A stretch of 17,360 nucleotides of DNA, taken from an uncultured Streptomyces sp. (GTDB lineage: Bacteria > Actinomycetota > Actinomycetes > Streptomycetales > Streptomycetaceae). The DNA is taken from contig CAMLJW010000056.1 in the NCBI GenBank assembly GCA_946480485.1, forward strand, positions 1 through 17,360, given 5' to 3'. A program made the translations under genes and the position numbers. This document shows positions 7,994 to 17,360 of this stretch, in pieces. Within the stretch, counting starts at the first letter, position 1. Every line of letters begins with the position of its first letter. The notes below the pieces were generated by a model. That model saw only the letters and a list, made by a program, of their open reading frames with translations. It searched no databases and was not told the DNA's origin.

Positions 7994-9139
7994 TCAGGCA
8001 CCGGGCGATCGGCGATCGGCGATGAGTTTCATGTGGGCGCCTGTGAGCAGGTCCCCGATGCCCCCGCTTGTCGCGGAAGCACCGTCCGTACGGGCGGTGT
8101 CGCCGCCGAGCAGACAGGTCAACTCGGCTGCCTGCTGCGGATCCTGGAAGCCGGGGTCCAGGACAGGGTCGGATTCGAGGCCGCCTCGCACGTCGATGAG
8201 CCTCACCACGATGTCGTCGCGCTGGAAGATCGTGCTGCCGCAGACCAGGGTCCGCGGGTCGTCCGCCGCCGCCTCGTCGTGCTGGGCGAGCAGCCGGGCC
8301 AGCCGCATTCCGCAGCCCTGCCTGGCCGGGTAGTACAGTGCGTGCCGCTCCACGTCCGCGGGCTCCTGACCGCCCGTTGTCACATGGTGTACGGCGGGCA
8401 GCGCGGCCCGGGTGAAGAACACCCGGGCGGACTCGGGGTCGCTGAGATCCCGGCTCTGTTCCAGGTAGGGGTTGATGGCCTCCTCGACGGCCCGTACCTC
8501 CGGCTGACGGGCGACGTGACGCAGCGCCGCGAGCAGATCGCCCCGCACTTCGATGGCCCGTACGACCCGGTTGCCGTGCAGGAAGAGCGAAGTGCGGCGC
8601 AGCCGTGTGGTGTCGTCGACCTGCGCCTCGGGCGAGGCGTAGTCGGCGAGGATCCGCGCGACGGTCGGCTCACTGCCCGGCTTGACCGTGAAGGTGAGCG
8701 CGTGGCGGACCACGCCGTCGCCGATCCGGGGAGACGTCTGGAGCCGGCCCTTCGAGGTCTCCAAGGTGGCCGAGGGCCCGCCGGTCTCGCGGAGAATGTT
8801 GAAGCGCAGCGATCTGGTGTCCCGGACACAGCTGTGCAGCGGCTTGACCACCTCCACATGCTCTTCGCTGTTCACCCACGCGAGGAAAGGCGGGGCGCTG
8901 TCCCATTCGCTGGTGATGAGCCATTGGGAGGGGTTCTCGATCGACTGGCACAACTGGTCGCTGACGTGGCCCGGGACGGACGCGACTTGATTGCGCAGCT
9001 GTTCGTACGCTTCGAGGAATTGCTGCTGGGCTCCGTCATAGAGGTCCAGCAGCAGGACGACACGGAGTCTGGAGCCGTCGAACACGGACTGGGAGACCCG
9101 TTCCGACACCCGTTCCGAAACAGTTTCCGAGGTGGTCAT
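7994..9139 (-). CDS. whiEI: SchA/CurD-like protein with ABM-type N-terminal domain (WhiE ORFI)
   Basis: 381 aa from ATG 9139, 11 nt after AAGGAG; the in-frame GTG at 9148 is only two bases after that site and is less likely. Residues about 6-18 are four VSER-like repeats. A ferredoxin-like ABM-type domain (LRVVLLLDLYDG to LRFNIL) spans roughly 25-115. Two related SchA/CurD segments follow: RHALTFTV...RTSLFLHGNRVVRAIEVRG (about 145-230) and RHALYYPA...GSTIFQRDDIVVRLIDVRG (about 265-340). This is the first gene of the minus-strand pigment operon, expressed from the divergent promoter region. ORFI homologues are needed for normal spore colour, and their reaction is unproven. Expression is expected late, in spore compartments. 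Confidence 0.9.
   Translation of the reverse strand: MTTSETVSERVSERVSQSVFDGSRLRVVLLLDLYDGAQQQFLEAYEQLRNQVASVPGHVSDQLCQSIENPSQWLITSEWDSAPPFLAWVNSEEHVEVVKPLHSCVRDTRSLRFNILRETGGPSATLETSKGRLQTSPRIGDGVVRHALTFTVKPGSEPTVARILADYASPEAQVDDTTRLRRTSLFLHGNRVVRAIEVRGDLLAALRHVARQPEVRAVEEAINPYLEQSRDLSDPESARVFFTRAALPAVHHVTTGGQEPADVERHALYYPARQGCGMRLARLLAQHDEAAADDPRTLVCGSTIFQRDDIVVRLIDVRGGLESDPVLDPGFQDPQQAAELTCLLGGDTARTDGASATSGGIGDLLTGAHMKLIADRRSPGA
9083..9130 (-). repeat. 12-nt in-frame repeat at the 5' end of ORFI
   Basis: Four 12-nt units read, on the coding strand, TCGGAAACTGTT, TCGGAACGGGTG, TCGGAACGGGTC and TCCCAGTCCGTG. They encode SETV-SERV-SERV-SQSV directly after the first three codons. The two central units differ by a single base. 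Confidence 0.9.
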
Positions 9140-9340
9140 CCTGCGCACATCTCCTTCACCGGGGGCAGACGCGAACGCCGTGCGTGTGATGCGACGTCAG
9201 CGGATTTCGATCTTGCGTCGGTGGTGGGGAGGGCGCGACTCGTATGAACCACCTGGGTGAAAGGGCCCGCGAAGCCGCTCCCGAAGGGCATGGAAACTCC
9301 ATCGCGTTCCGCACTCGCACATCTGCCTCTGGAGGCATCG
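9140..9340. promoter_or_regulatory. Divergent promoter region of the pigment operon and the FAD hydroxylase
   Basis: This 201-bp gap separates the divergent starts of ORFI (minus) and ORFVIII (plus). In S. coelicolor the equivalent gap holds whiEP1 (ORFI-VII) and whiEP2 (ORFVIII), with whiEP2 dependent on sigma-F and both active late in sporulation. Here only weak matches were seen, such as GGGTGA near 9255 and CATACG-like bases near 9230 on the minus strand, and no complete -35/-10 pair can be assigned. Ribosome sites at both ends (AAGGAG for ORFI, GGAGG at 9331-9335 for ORFVIII) are clear. Confidence 0.7.
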
Positions 9341-10984
9341 ATGCACGAAGAAGCCGACCACCGGGTTCCGGTCGTCATCGTCGGCGGCTCGTTGGTGGGT
9401 CTGTCCCTCTCACTGTTCCTCGGCCGTCACGGCGTGCGGCACACCCTCGTCGAGCGGCACGCCGGAACCTCGATCCATCCGCGCGGACGGGGGAACAACG
9501 TGCGGACGATGGAGCTGTTCCGGGTGGCCGGCATCGAGCCGCGGATCCAGGAGGCAGCGTCCCTGCTGGCGGACAACCACGGCATCCTGCAGACACCGTC
9601 GCTCGTCGGCGACGCCGGCGAATGGCTGTTCAAGCAGATCGACCCGGGTGGCGGACTGGCGCGGTTCAGCCCCAGCTCATGGTGCCTGTGCAGCCAGAAC
9701 GACCTTGAGCCCGTGCTGCTGGAGAGCGCCCGGGAACTGGGCGGCGATCTGCGGTACTCCACGGAGATGGTGTCCTTCGACCAGGACCCCGACGGAGTGA
9801 CCGTGGTGGTACGGAACCGGGACACCGAGGAGCACAGCACCATCCGCGCGGACTACCTCGTCGCGGCGGACGGTCCGCGCAGCCCGGTCCGGGAACGGCT
9901 CGGCATCGGACAGACCGGACCCGGCGACCTCTTCCACAATGTGAGCCTCACCTTCCGGTCCAAGCTGCTCAGCGACGTGGTGGGCGACCGGCGCTTCATC
10001 GTCTGCTACCTGACCGCTCCCGAGGCCGACGGTGCCCTGCTGCCGGTCGACAACGAGGAGAACTGGGTGTTCCATGCGCCCTGGCACCCGGAGCAGGGCG
10101 AGACGTTGGAGCAGTTCACGAACGACCGGTGTGTGCGGCACATCCGCTGGGCCACCGGTGTTGCGGACCTCGACGTCCAGATCACCGGCAAGGCATCGTG
10201 GCACGCGGCCGAGCGGGTCGCCGACCGGTACGCGGCCGGACGGGTGTTCCTCGCCGGCGACTCCGCCCACGAGATGTCACCGACCGGAGCGTTCGGCTCC
10301 AACACCGGCATCCAGGACGCGCACAACCTGGCCTGGAAGCTGGCCGCCGTGCTGAACGGCTGGGCGGGTCCTGACCTGCTGGAGACGTACGACAGCGAGC
10401 GCCGGCCCGTGGCACAGGCGACGAGCGCCCGCGCATCCTCTCGCTCCGTGGAACACAGCCACCCCGGCTACACGCCGGCGCCCGGCATGGGCGGCGCAGG
10501 CGGCCGACCGGGCGGGATCCTCCCTGTTGTGCTGGGCCACCACTACCCGGGCGGCGCTGTCGTGGGCGCCGATCCGGCGACGCCCGTGGTGCCCGAGGAG
10601 TTGAGGCTGACGGGTGAACCGGGGAGCCGGGCGCCCCACATGTGGCTGCGGCGGTCCGGTGAACGGCTGTCCACGCTCGACCTGTACGAGCGGTCCATGG
10701 TGCTGCTCAGCGACGGGAGAGGCACGGCTGGGTGGCACACCGCTGCCCGGGGCGTCGCCGACCGGATGACCGTACGGCTCGACTCGTACCGCATCGGCAC
10801 GGGGCCCGAGGCCGAGCTGGCCCCGGAGGACGAGGCCGACTGGGCGCAGCTGCACGGCACGACGCCGGACGGGGCGGTGCTGGTGCGACCGGACGGGTTC
10901 GTGGCCTGGCGGTCGCAGGGACGGGTACGGGATCCGGAGGCGGCGTTGCGCGACCTCATGGCGGAGGTACTCCGGCTGAACTGA
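9341..10984 (+). CDS. whiEVIII: FAD-dependent aromatic hydroxylase (WhiE ORFVIII)
   Basis: 547 aa from ATG 9341, with GGAGG 5 nt upstream. This is the class A flavoprotein monooxygenase layout. The N-terminal FAD Rossmann motif is VVIVGGSLVGL (residues 11-21, G15-x-S17-x2-G20 in place of the usual GxGxxG). An HPRGRGNNVRTMEL segment follows, then the DG motif AADGPRS near 175-182 and the GD motif AGDSAHEMSPTG near 305. The C-terminal ~150 residues resemble the thioredoxin-like domain of PheA/MhpA-type hydroxylases. It uses NAD(P)H and O2 to hydroxylate the cyclised polyketide in the cytoplasm. In S. coelicolor, loss of ORFVIII changes the spore pigment colour. It is transcribed divergently from the rest of the cluster. 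Confidence 0.93.
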   Translation: MHEEADHRVPVVIVGGSLVGLSLSLFLGRHGVRHTLVERHAGTSIHPRGRGNNVRTMELFRVAGIEPRIQEAASLLADNHGILQTPSLVGDAGEWLFKQIDPGGGLARFSPSSWCLCSQNDLEPVLLESARELGGDLRYSTEMVSFDQDPDGVTVVVRNRDTEEHSTIRADYLVAADGPRSPVRERLGIGQTGPGDLFHNVSLTFRSKLLSDVVGDRRFIVCYLTAPEADGALLPVDNEENWVFHAPWHPEQGETLEQFTNDRCVRHIRWATGVADLDVQITGKASWHAAERVADRYAAGRVFLAGDSAHEMSPTGAFGSNTGIQDAHNLAWKLAAVLNGWAGPDLLETYDSERRPVAQATSARASSRSVEHSHPGYTPAPGMGGAGGRPGGILPVVLGHHYPGGAVVGADPATPVVPEELRLTGEPGSRAPHMWLRRSGERLSTLDLYERSMVLLSDGRGTAGWHTAARGVADRMTVRLDSYRIGTGPEAELAPEDEADWAQLHGTTPDGAVLVRPDGFVAWRSQGRVRDPEAALRDLMAEVLRLN

Positions 10985-10994
10985 GCCCGCCGGT

Positions 10995-11022
10995 GCGGCG
11001 CCGACCATCAGCGCGGCGCCGC
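10995..11022 (+). terminator. Terminator of the FAD hydroxylase gene
   Basis: A perfect 9-bp stem (GCGGCGCCG at 10995-11003, CGGCGCCGC at 11014-11022) with a 10-nt loop starts 10 nt after the stop codon. There is no T tract. It lies in the 131-nt gap between converging genes. Confidence 0.65.
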
Positions 11023-11074
11023 CCGGCTGCTGCGCTCGGCACCCGGCGGCCTTGAGCAGCAGGCCCGGGGCCAT

Positions 11075-11100
11075 CTGCCGGCACACGAGGCGGCCGGCAG
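11075..11100 (-). terminator. Terminator of gcvP
   Basis: A perfect 8-bp stem (CTGCCGGC at 11075-11082, GCCGGCAG at 11093-11100) with a 10-nt loop lies 15 nt after the gcvP stop codon on the minus strand. A second, bulged CTGCTG...CAGCAG pairing sits further along at about 11028-11062. Confidence 0.6.
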
Positions 11101-11115
11101 ACGAGCGCGACTTCC

Positions 11116-14001
<2,886 letters not shown>

Positions 14002-14034
14002 TGTGGAGGCCTCCTGGTCTGACACGACCTTCGA

Positions 14035-14055
14035 GGGCACCACGGCTGGGTGCCC
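14035..14055 (-). promoter_or_regulatory. Leader hairpin between glycine riboswitch and gcvP
   Basis: A perfect 7-bp stem (GGGCACC 14035-14041, GGTGCCC 14049-14055) with a 7-nt loop lies between the second aptamer and the ribosome-binding site. The AGGAGG site itself sits in the palindrome GGAGGCCTCC (14006-14015). Both could be parts of the expression platform. No U tract follows the hairpin, so control of translation or a non-canonical terminator are both possible. Confidence 0.5.
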
Positions 14056-14061
14056 GGACGG

Positions 14062-14270
14062 CCTCCCCCTCTGTCATCTCAACCTGAGAGCTTCACCGGC
14101 ACGCCCGCTCTCGGCGTCCCGGTTTTCACCGTCGGTGAGAGCGGAAGCCGTCGACACCCGCTCTGCTTTCCAGAGTGACCTCGTCCGTGCGGTACGTGGG
14201 CCTGAGAGATTCCGGGGAGGATTTGCTCCTTCGGCGCCCTCCGGTGACGTCTGGAGGACTCTCCCGCACG
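14062..14270 (-). ncRNA. Tandem glycine riboswitch (gcvT element) upstream of gcvP
   Basis: Read on the minus strand, aptamer 1 starts at GTGCGGGAGAG (about 14270). It has the core GGCGCCGAAGGAGCAA (about 14238-14223) and CTCTCAGGC (14208-14200), then a CTCTGGAAAGCAGAG hairpin. Aptamer 2 follows through GAGAGCGGGCGTGCCGG and GAAGCTCTCAGG (to 14083) and ends in GACAGAGGGGGAGG (14075-14062). These are the conserved strings of the two-aptamer glycine riboswitch, and the gene it precedes degrades glycine, so an ON switch is expected. Between 14271 and the PRC-barrel start at 14377 no other gene or clear promoter was seen; it should hold the gcvP promoter. Confidence 0.95.
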
Positions 14271-14376
14271 GGGTCAGCAGCCGCTGACCAGGGTATCAGT
14301 GGGCTTCCCCGAGTGGCCGCCCTCCTCAAAGTGCTCTTTCGTAGTGCTTACGAGATGGCGACCAGCTGGAGGGCCC

Positions 14377-14748
14377 GTGCAGACCGACGTCGATCCGCGC
14401 AAACTGATCGGCCGCAAGGCGTTCGACCGCAATGGCAACAAGATCGGCACAGTCGACGAGGTCTATCTCGACGACGCGACCGGAGTGCCGGAGTGGGCGG
14501 CCATACGCACCGGCCTGTTCAGCAGGGACGCCTTCGTGCCCCTGGAGCCCAGCGCCCTGGTCGAGGGTGCCCTGCGGGTCCCCTTCGACCGCGCCCTGAT
14601 CAAGGACGCCCCCGACTTCGGTACCGGCCGCCATCTCTCCCCCGAACAGGAACTGCGGCTCTACCACCACTACGGCCTCGACGTGGCATCTCCGCCCCCG
14701 TTTCCGGACCACGACTTCGGCCACCTGGCAGGCCGGGACGAAGCCTAG
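14377..14748 (+). CDS. PRC-barrel domain protein
   Basis: 123 aa from GTG 14377. GGAGGG (14368-14373) lies just upstream, slightly close to the start; an ATG at 14355 is out of frame. The PRC-barrel runs about residues 5-80: DPRKLIGRKAFDRNGNKIGTVDEVYLDDATGVPEWAAIRTG, followed by a FVPLEPSALVEGALRVPF segment. The later part (HLSPEQELRLYHHYGLD) is typical of actinobacterial members. PRC-barrel proteins take part in varied protein or RNA contacts, with no enzyme activity known for this type. It is soluble, with no signal or membrane segment. It is divergent from gcvP and converges on dinB with 31 nt between them. The cellular role is unknown. Confidence 0.85.
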   Translation: MQTDVDPRKLIGRKAFDRNGNKIGTVDEVYLDDATGVPEWAAIRTGLFSRDAFVPLEPSALVEGALRVPFDRALIKDAPDFGTGRHLSPEQELRLYHHYGLDVASPPPFPDHDFGHLAGRDEA

Positions 14749-14779
14749 CCCGGACGAGGCCCAGAACCGTCGGCGGTGC

Positions 14780-16135
14780 CTACTGTGCCGCCGAGGGTCT
14801 TCGCCGCACCAGCGGCAGCGGATCTGCCGGCTCCAGCTCCGGATCGTCGGTCCGGAACGTGCGTACACGACCCGGCTCGGAGTCGGGCGTCTCGAACCGC
14901 ACAGTGACCCGCCCGAGGCCGCTGCCCTGCACCCATCCGTGTCCGAACTCGGTATGCCGTACGTCATGCCCCGCGGGCCACCGTCGCACTGCGGGCGCCT
15001 CCCGTTCCTCGGCCGGCTCCTGTGCCTCCTCCTCGGCCGGATGCTCCAGCTCCCCGGCAGCCGCCTGCGCCTGGGCGAACAGGTCCTCCTGCGTGTAATC
15101 CGCGAGCCCTGTGACGCCGACCCCCAGCAGCCGTACGCCTCCCGTGGTGTCGACGGCCCCGAGCAGCCGCGCCGCCGCCTCCCGCACCACCGCCGGGTCG
15201 TCCGTCGGCCCACGCAGCGTCTCGGACCGGGTCAGCGTCGAGAAGTCGTACCGCCGCACCTTGAGGACGACGGTCCGCCCCGATCGCCCGGCACCCCGCA
15301 GCCGCTGCACACACCGGTCAGCGAGCCGCCGCACCTCCATCCGCACCCGCACCCGGTCGTGGATGTCCACGTCGTACGTGTCCTCGACGGATACCGACTT
15401 GGTGTCCCGCTCGGCCACCACGGGCCGCTCGTCGAGCGCCATCGCCATGGCGTACAGCGCGCTCCCATGGGCCTTGCCGAGGAGCCGCACAAGCTCGTCC
15501 TCACCCGCCTCGGCGACCTCCTCGACCGTGGTGATACCGACCCGCCGCAGATGGTCTCCGGTGGCGGGTCCCACGCCCGGCAGCGCCCGCACCGGCAGAG
15601 GCGCCAGCATCGCCCGCTCCGTCCCCGGCTCTATCAGCACCAGCCCGTCGGGCTTGGCCTGCTCGGATGCGATCTTCGCAAGCATCTTGGAGGCGGCGAG
15701 CCCCACCGACCCCGGCAACCCGGTGACGGCCTTGATGTCCACGCGCAGCTTGATCCCCGCCAGCCGCGCCGAGTCCTCGTCCCAGGCCGCGTTTCCCACC
15801 TCCAGGTCCACGAACGCCTCGTCCAGGCTCAGCGGCTCCACGAGCGGCGACAGATCCCGCAACAGGCCCATCACCTGCTCGCTGATCTCCCGGTAGAACC
15901 CGAAGCGCGGCACCAGATACGCGGCGTTCGGCGCGAGTCGGCGCGCCTGCGCCATGGGCATCGCCGAATGGACCCCGAAGACCCTCGCCTCGTAGGAGGC
16001 GGTGGCGACCACCCCACGCGGTCCGAGCCCGCCCACGATCACCGCTTTCGAGCGCAGGCTCGGCTTGGCTGCCTGCTCGGCCGAAGCGTAGAAGGCATCC
16101 ATGTCGAGATGCAGGATCGTAGGCGCGTCTCTCAC
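14780..16135 (-). CDS. dinB: DNA polymerase IV (Y-family) with Tudor-like C-terminal extension
   Basis: 451 aa from GTG 16135, with GGAG about 10 nt upstream. The catalytic palm is complete: HLDMDAFYASAE (Asp11, steric-gate position Tyr16) and SLDEAFVD (Asp105, Glu106). The thumb helix-hairpin-helix is RALPGVGPATGDHLRRVG, and the little finger runs about 245-345. A QEDLF sliding-clamp motif lies at 349-353. Then come an Ala/Glu-rich linker (355-385) and an extra domain at about 388-432 (GHDVRHTEFGHGWVQGSGLGRVTVRFE). This domain resembles the Tudor-like C-terminus of UvrD/PcrA helicases (VxHxxFGxGxV). The enzyme performs error-prone synthesis across damaged DNA. No LexA (SOS) box was recognised in the short 5' gap. 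Confidence 0.95.
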   Translation of the reverse strand: MRDAPTILHLDMDAFYASAEQAAKPSLRSKAVIVGGLGPRGVVATASYEARVFGVHSAMPMAQARRLAPNAAYLVPRFGFYREISEQVMGLLRDLSPLVEPLSLDEAFVDLEVGNAAWDEDSARLAGIKLRVDIKAVTGLPGSVGLAASKMLAKIASEQAKPDGLVLIEPGTERAMLAPLPVRALPGVGPATGDHLRRVGITTVEEVAEAGEDELVRLLGKAHGSALYAMAMALDERPVVAERDTKSVSVEDTYDVDIHDRVRVRMEVRRLADRCVQRLRGAGRSGRTVVLKVRRYDFSTLTRSETLRGPTDDPAVVREAAARLLGAVDTTGGVRLLGVGVTGLADYTQEDLFAQAQAAAGELEHPAEEEAQEPAEEREAPAVRRWPAGHDVRHTEFGHGWVQGSGLGRVTVRFETPDSEPGRVRTFRTDDPELEPADPLPLVRRRPSAAQ

Positions 16136-16228
16136 CTATCCGATGCTCCCCCACGCCACTGACAATGCCCGTGCGCTGCGGCATCGCCTCTCGGGCCGCT
16201 TGCCTCTCGGACGCTTCCAGGACCGCTG

Positions 16229-16861
16229 TCAGACCGCTCGGTTCCGGCGCCGCGCCAGCTCGTCCGCGGGGTGGTGCCCGACGAACGTCTCACCGGTGTC
16301 GACGCGCTCGCCGTGCAACTGCGAGAGCGCGCTCGTCACGTCCCGCCAGACCACACCGACGGCGATTCCGAAGACGCCCTGCCCGCCCTGGAGCAGCGCG
16401 TGGACATCGTCGGGCGAGGAACACTCGTAGACCGTGGCCCCGTCGCTCATCAGCGTCATGCGCTCCAGGTCTTGGAACCCGCGCTCTTGGAGGTGCTGTA
16501 CCGCCGTACGGATGTTCTGCAGCGACACGCCCGTGTCGAGGAACCGCTTGACGATCTTCAGGACCACTACGTCCCGGAAGCTGTACAACCTCTGCGTCCC
16601 CGACCCATAGGCCGCCCGCACGCTCGGTTCGACAAGCCCGGTCCGGGCCCAGTAGTCCAGCTGCCGGTACGTGATGCCCGCGGCCGCGCATGCCGTGGGA
16701 CCGCGATACCCAACATCCTTGGGCGCCACGCCGCTACCGTCCGGCACCGCCGGAGGCCGCTGTGGACCCTGGTCGGCCGCGCTGCCGTGAAGCGAGTACG
16801 GGCTGCTCTCACCCGGACTGCGTCCGGGACGCCCAGCCGTACCGTCGCCGCTGCTTCTCAC
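16229..16861 (-). CDS. MerR-family transcriptional regulator (Rv1830/McdR-like)
   Basis: 210 aa from GTG 16861, chosen because GGAGG (16867-16871) lies 5 nt upstream and a consensus promoter sits directly before it; an in-frame GTG at 16930 would lie upstream of that promoter. Residues 1-48 are disordered (Gly/Ser/Pro-rich). The MerR winged helix is about 51-122: GYRGPTACAAAGITYRQLDYWARTGLV and LYSFRDVVVLKIVKRFLDTGVSL. A C-terminal domain with no visible metal-binding Cys cluster spans about 130-195 (CSSPDDVHALLQGGQGVFGIAVGVVWRD). It lies after a DUF151 nuclease gene, as Rv1830 follows Rv1829 in Mycobacterium tuberculosis. Rv1830 has been linked to cell-division control; equivalence here is inference. 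Confidence 0.88.
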   Translation of the reverse strand: MRSSGDGTAGRPGRSPGESSPYSLHGSAADQGPQRPPAVPDGSGVAPKDVGYRGPTACAAAGITYRQLDYWARTGLVEPSVRAAYGSGTQRLYSFRDVVVLKIVKRFLDTGVSLQNIRTAVQHLQERGFQDLERMTLMSDGATVYECSSPDDVHALLQGGQGVFGIAVGVVWRDVTSALSQLHGERVDTGETFVGHHPADELARRRNRAV

Positions 16862-16891
16862 GCCGACCTCCGTCCTTGAACTGCCTTCTCG

Positions 16892-16920
16892 ACGGTAGGC
16901 AGTCACCAGGGGTGCGTCAA
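16892..16920 (-). promoter_or_regulatory. Promoter of the MerR-type regulator gene
   Basis: On the minus strand TTGACG (16920-16915) and TACCGT (16897-16892) are separated by exactly 17 nt, a strong vegetative (HrdB-type) promoter. Transcription should begin near 16885, giving a leader of about 24 nt with GGAGG in place. The spacer contains CACCCCTGGTG, a candidate MerR operator position. Confidence 0.75.
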
Positions 16921-16935
16921 CGATCGCCACGCCGA

Positions 16936-16956
16936 GTGATAATCACCCCAGGGGTG
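16936..16956. promoter_or_regulatory. Overlapping palindromes upstream of the MerR promoter
   Basis: GTGATAATCAC (16936-16946) and CACCCCAGGGGTG (16944-16956) are both perfect palindromes about a central A, and share three bases. The second resembles CACCAGGGGTG in the promoter spacer (16904-16914). They are candidate binding sites for the MerR protein or another regulator. Confidence 0.5.
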
Positions 16957-17053
16957 GTTTCCCGTATCCCGCCCCGGGGAACGGCTGGTGGAATGCTCTC
17001 GGCACGGCCGACACACTCCCTGTCGTTCGGCGGCCCCGGAGAGTCATGGCCGT

Positions 17054-17070
17054 TGCCCGGGAGCCGGGCA
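17054..17070 (-). terminator. Hairpin after the DUF151 nuclease gene
   Basis: A 7-bp stem (TGCCCGG 17054-17060, CCGGGCA 17064-17070) with a 3-nt loop lies 23 nt after the nuclease stop codon on the minus strand. It is GC-rich with no T tract. It separates the nuclease gene from the MerR gene, which has its own promoter. Confidence 0.55.
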
Positions 17071-17093
17071 TCCCCGCCGGTCCCGAAGCCGGG

Positions 17094-17360
17094 TCACTGA
17101 CTGTTGGTCCCGAAGTCCTCGGGCGAGATCTGGTCGAGGAACTCGCGGAACTTCTCCACTTCGTCCTCCTGCTCGTCCGGGATCGCGATACCCGCGTCGT
17201 CCAGGACCCCGTCGCTGCCGTAGATCGGGGTCCCGGTGCGCAGCGCCAGCGCTATGGCATCGGACGGCCGGGCGCTCACCTCGACCCCGCTGGCGAACAC
17301 CAACTCCGCGTAGAAGACGCCGTCACGCAGGTCCGTGATGCGTACTTCGGTGAGCTCCTG
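17094..17360 (-). CDS. DUF151 bifunctional nuclease family protein (3' part)
   Basis: The gene enters from the right edge; 88 codons and the TGA at 17094-17096 are inside. The visible part reads QELTEVRITDLRDGVFYAEL at the edge, then FASGVEVSARPSDAIALALRTGTPIY, the hallmark of the DUF151/bifunctional nuclease family, and an acidic tail (DEQEDEVEKFREFLDQISPEDF). Plant members have both RNase and DNase activity; the bacterial role is unclear. In mycobacteria the homologue (Rv1829) lies between two MerR genes near garA and gcvB, and here too a MerR gene follows. The start codon lies beyond the window. Confidence 0.92.
   Translation of the reverse strand, partial: QELTEVRITDLRDGVFYAELVFASGVEVSARPSDAIALALRTGTPIYGSDGVLDDAGIAIPDEQEDEVEKFREFLDQISPEDFGTNSQ

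Noticed and set aside
7760..9247. 495-residue + strand frame opposite ORFI and the cupin
   Set aside because: Antisense shadow; no recognisable domain, and the minus-strand genes have clear families and ribosome sites.
9200..9260. Sigma-F-type or WhiG-type promoter in the divergent gap
   Set aside because: GGGTGA near 9255 resembles a -10 element, but no matching -35 is found at proper spacing, so no exact promoter is called.
14939..16162. 407-residue + strand frame opposite dinB
   Set aside because: His/Pro/Arg-rich antisense shadow with no motif; dinB carries intact catalytic motifs.
16862..16930. Longer MerR protein starting at GTG 16930
   Set aside because: The extra 23 codons contain the -35/-10 promoter, and no ribosome site precedes 16930; GTG 16861 has GGAGG at 5 nt.

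Overview
The window is high-GC actinobacterial DNA, almost certainly from a Streptomyces. Codon third positions are G/C-rich, GTG starts are frequent, and the centre holds a complete spore-pigment type II polyketide cluster in the same gene order and orientation as the whiE locus of Streptomyces coelicolor. No mobile element, CRISPR array, tRNA or rRNA gene was seen.

Left flank (1-3638, + strand). The 3' end of a repeat-rich, charged surface protein ends in a sortase-sorting-like tail (LAQSG, hydrophobic segment, RRR). A class F-type sortase follows, separated by a strong 12-bp hairpin. Next come a secreted right-handed beta-helix protein and a SAM-dependent O-methyltransferase of the Methyltransf_2 type. 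The methyltransferase converges on the polyketide operon across a perfect 15-bp hairpin.

Spore-pigment cluster (3745-10984). On the minus strand, transcribed from about 9139 down to 3745, lie: a SchA/CurD-like protein (ORFI), a cupin (ORFII), ketosynthase KS-alpha (ORFIII), chain length factor KS-beta (ORFIV), acyl carrier protein (ORFV), an aromatase/cyclase of the SRPBCC fold (ORFVI) and a TcmI-like cyclase (ORFVII). A divergent FAD hydroxylase (ORFVIII, 9341-10984) is read on the + strand across a 201-bp promoter region. ORFII/III and ORFIII/IV overlap by ATGA, and ORFV/VI are one base apart. KS-alpha/KS-beta with the ACP build the poly-beta-ketone, the cyclases fold and aromatise it, the hydroxylase oxidises it, and the adjacent methyltransferase is a plausible extra tailoring step. 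A 13-bp tandem repeat sits between the KS-beta and ACP genes.

Right flank (11075-17360), housekeeping. gcvP (glycine decarboxylase, minus strand) lies behind a tandem glycine riboswitch. Then come a small PRC-barrel protein (+), dinB (DNA polymerase IV, minus) with a C-terminal Tudor-like extension, a MerR-type regulator (minus) with a well-formed promoter and candidate operators, and the 3' end of a DUF151 bifunctional nuclease gene (minus). MerR next to DUF151 and close to gcvP recalls the mycobacterial Rv1829-Rv1830-Rv1832 neighbourhood. The pigment cluster therefore looks placed beside an old conserved block.

The overall system (spore pigment) is known. The more unusual points are the non-canonical sortase/substrate pair, the methyltransferase lacking the usual catalytic His, the minisatellite inside the PKS operon, the Tudor-like tail on DinB and the MerR operator arrangement.
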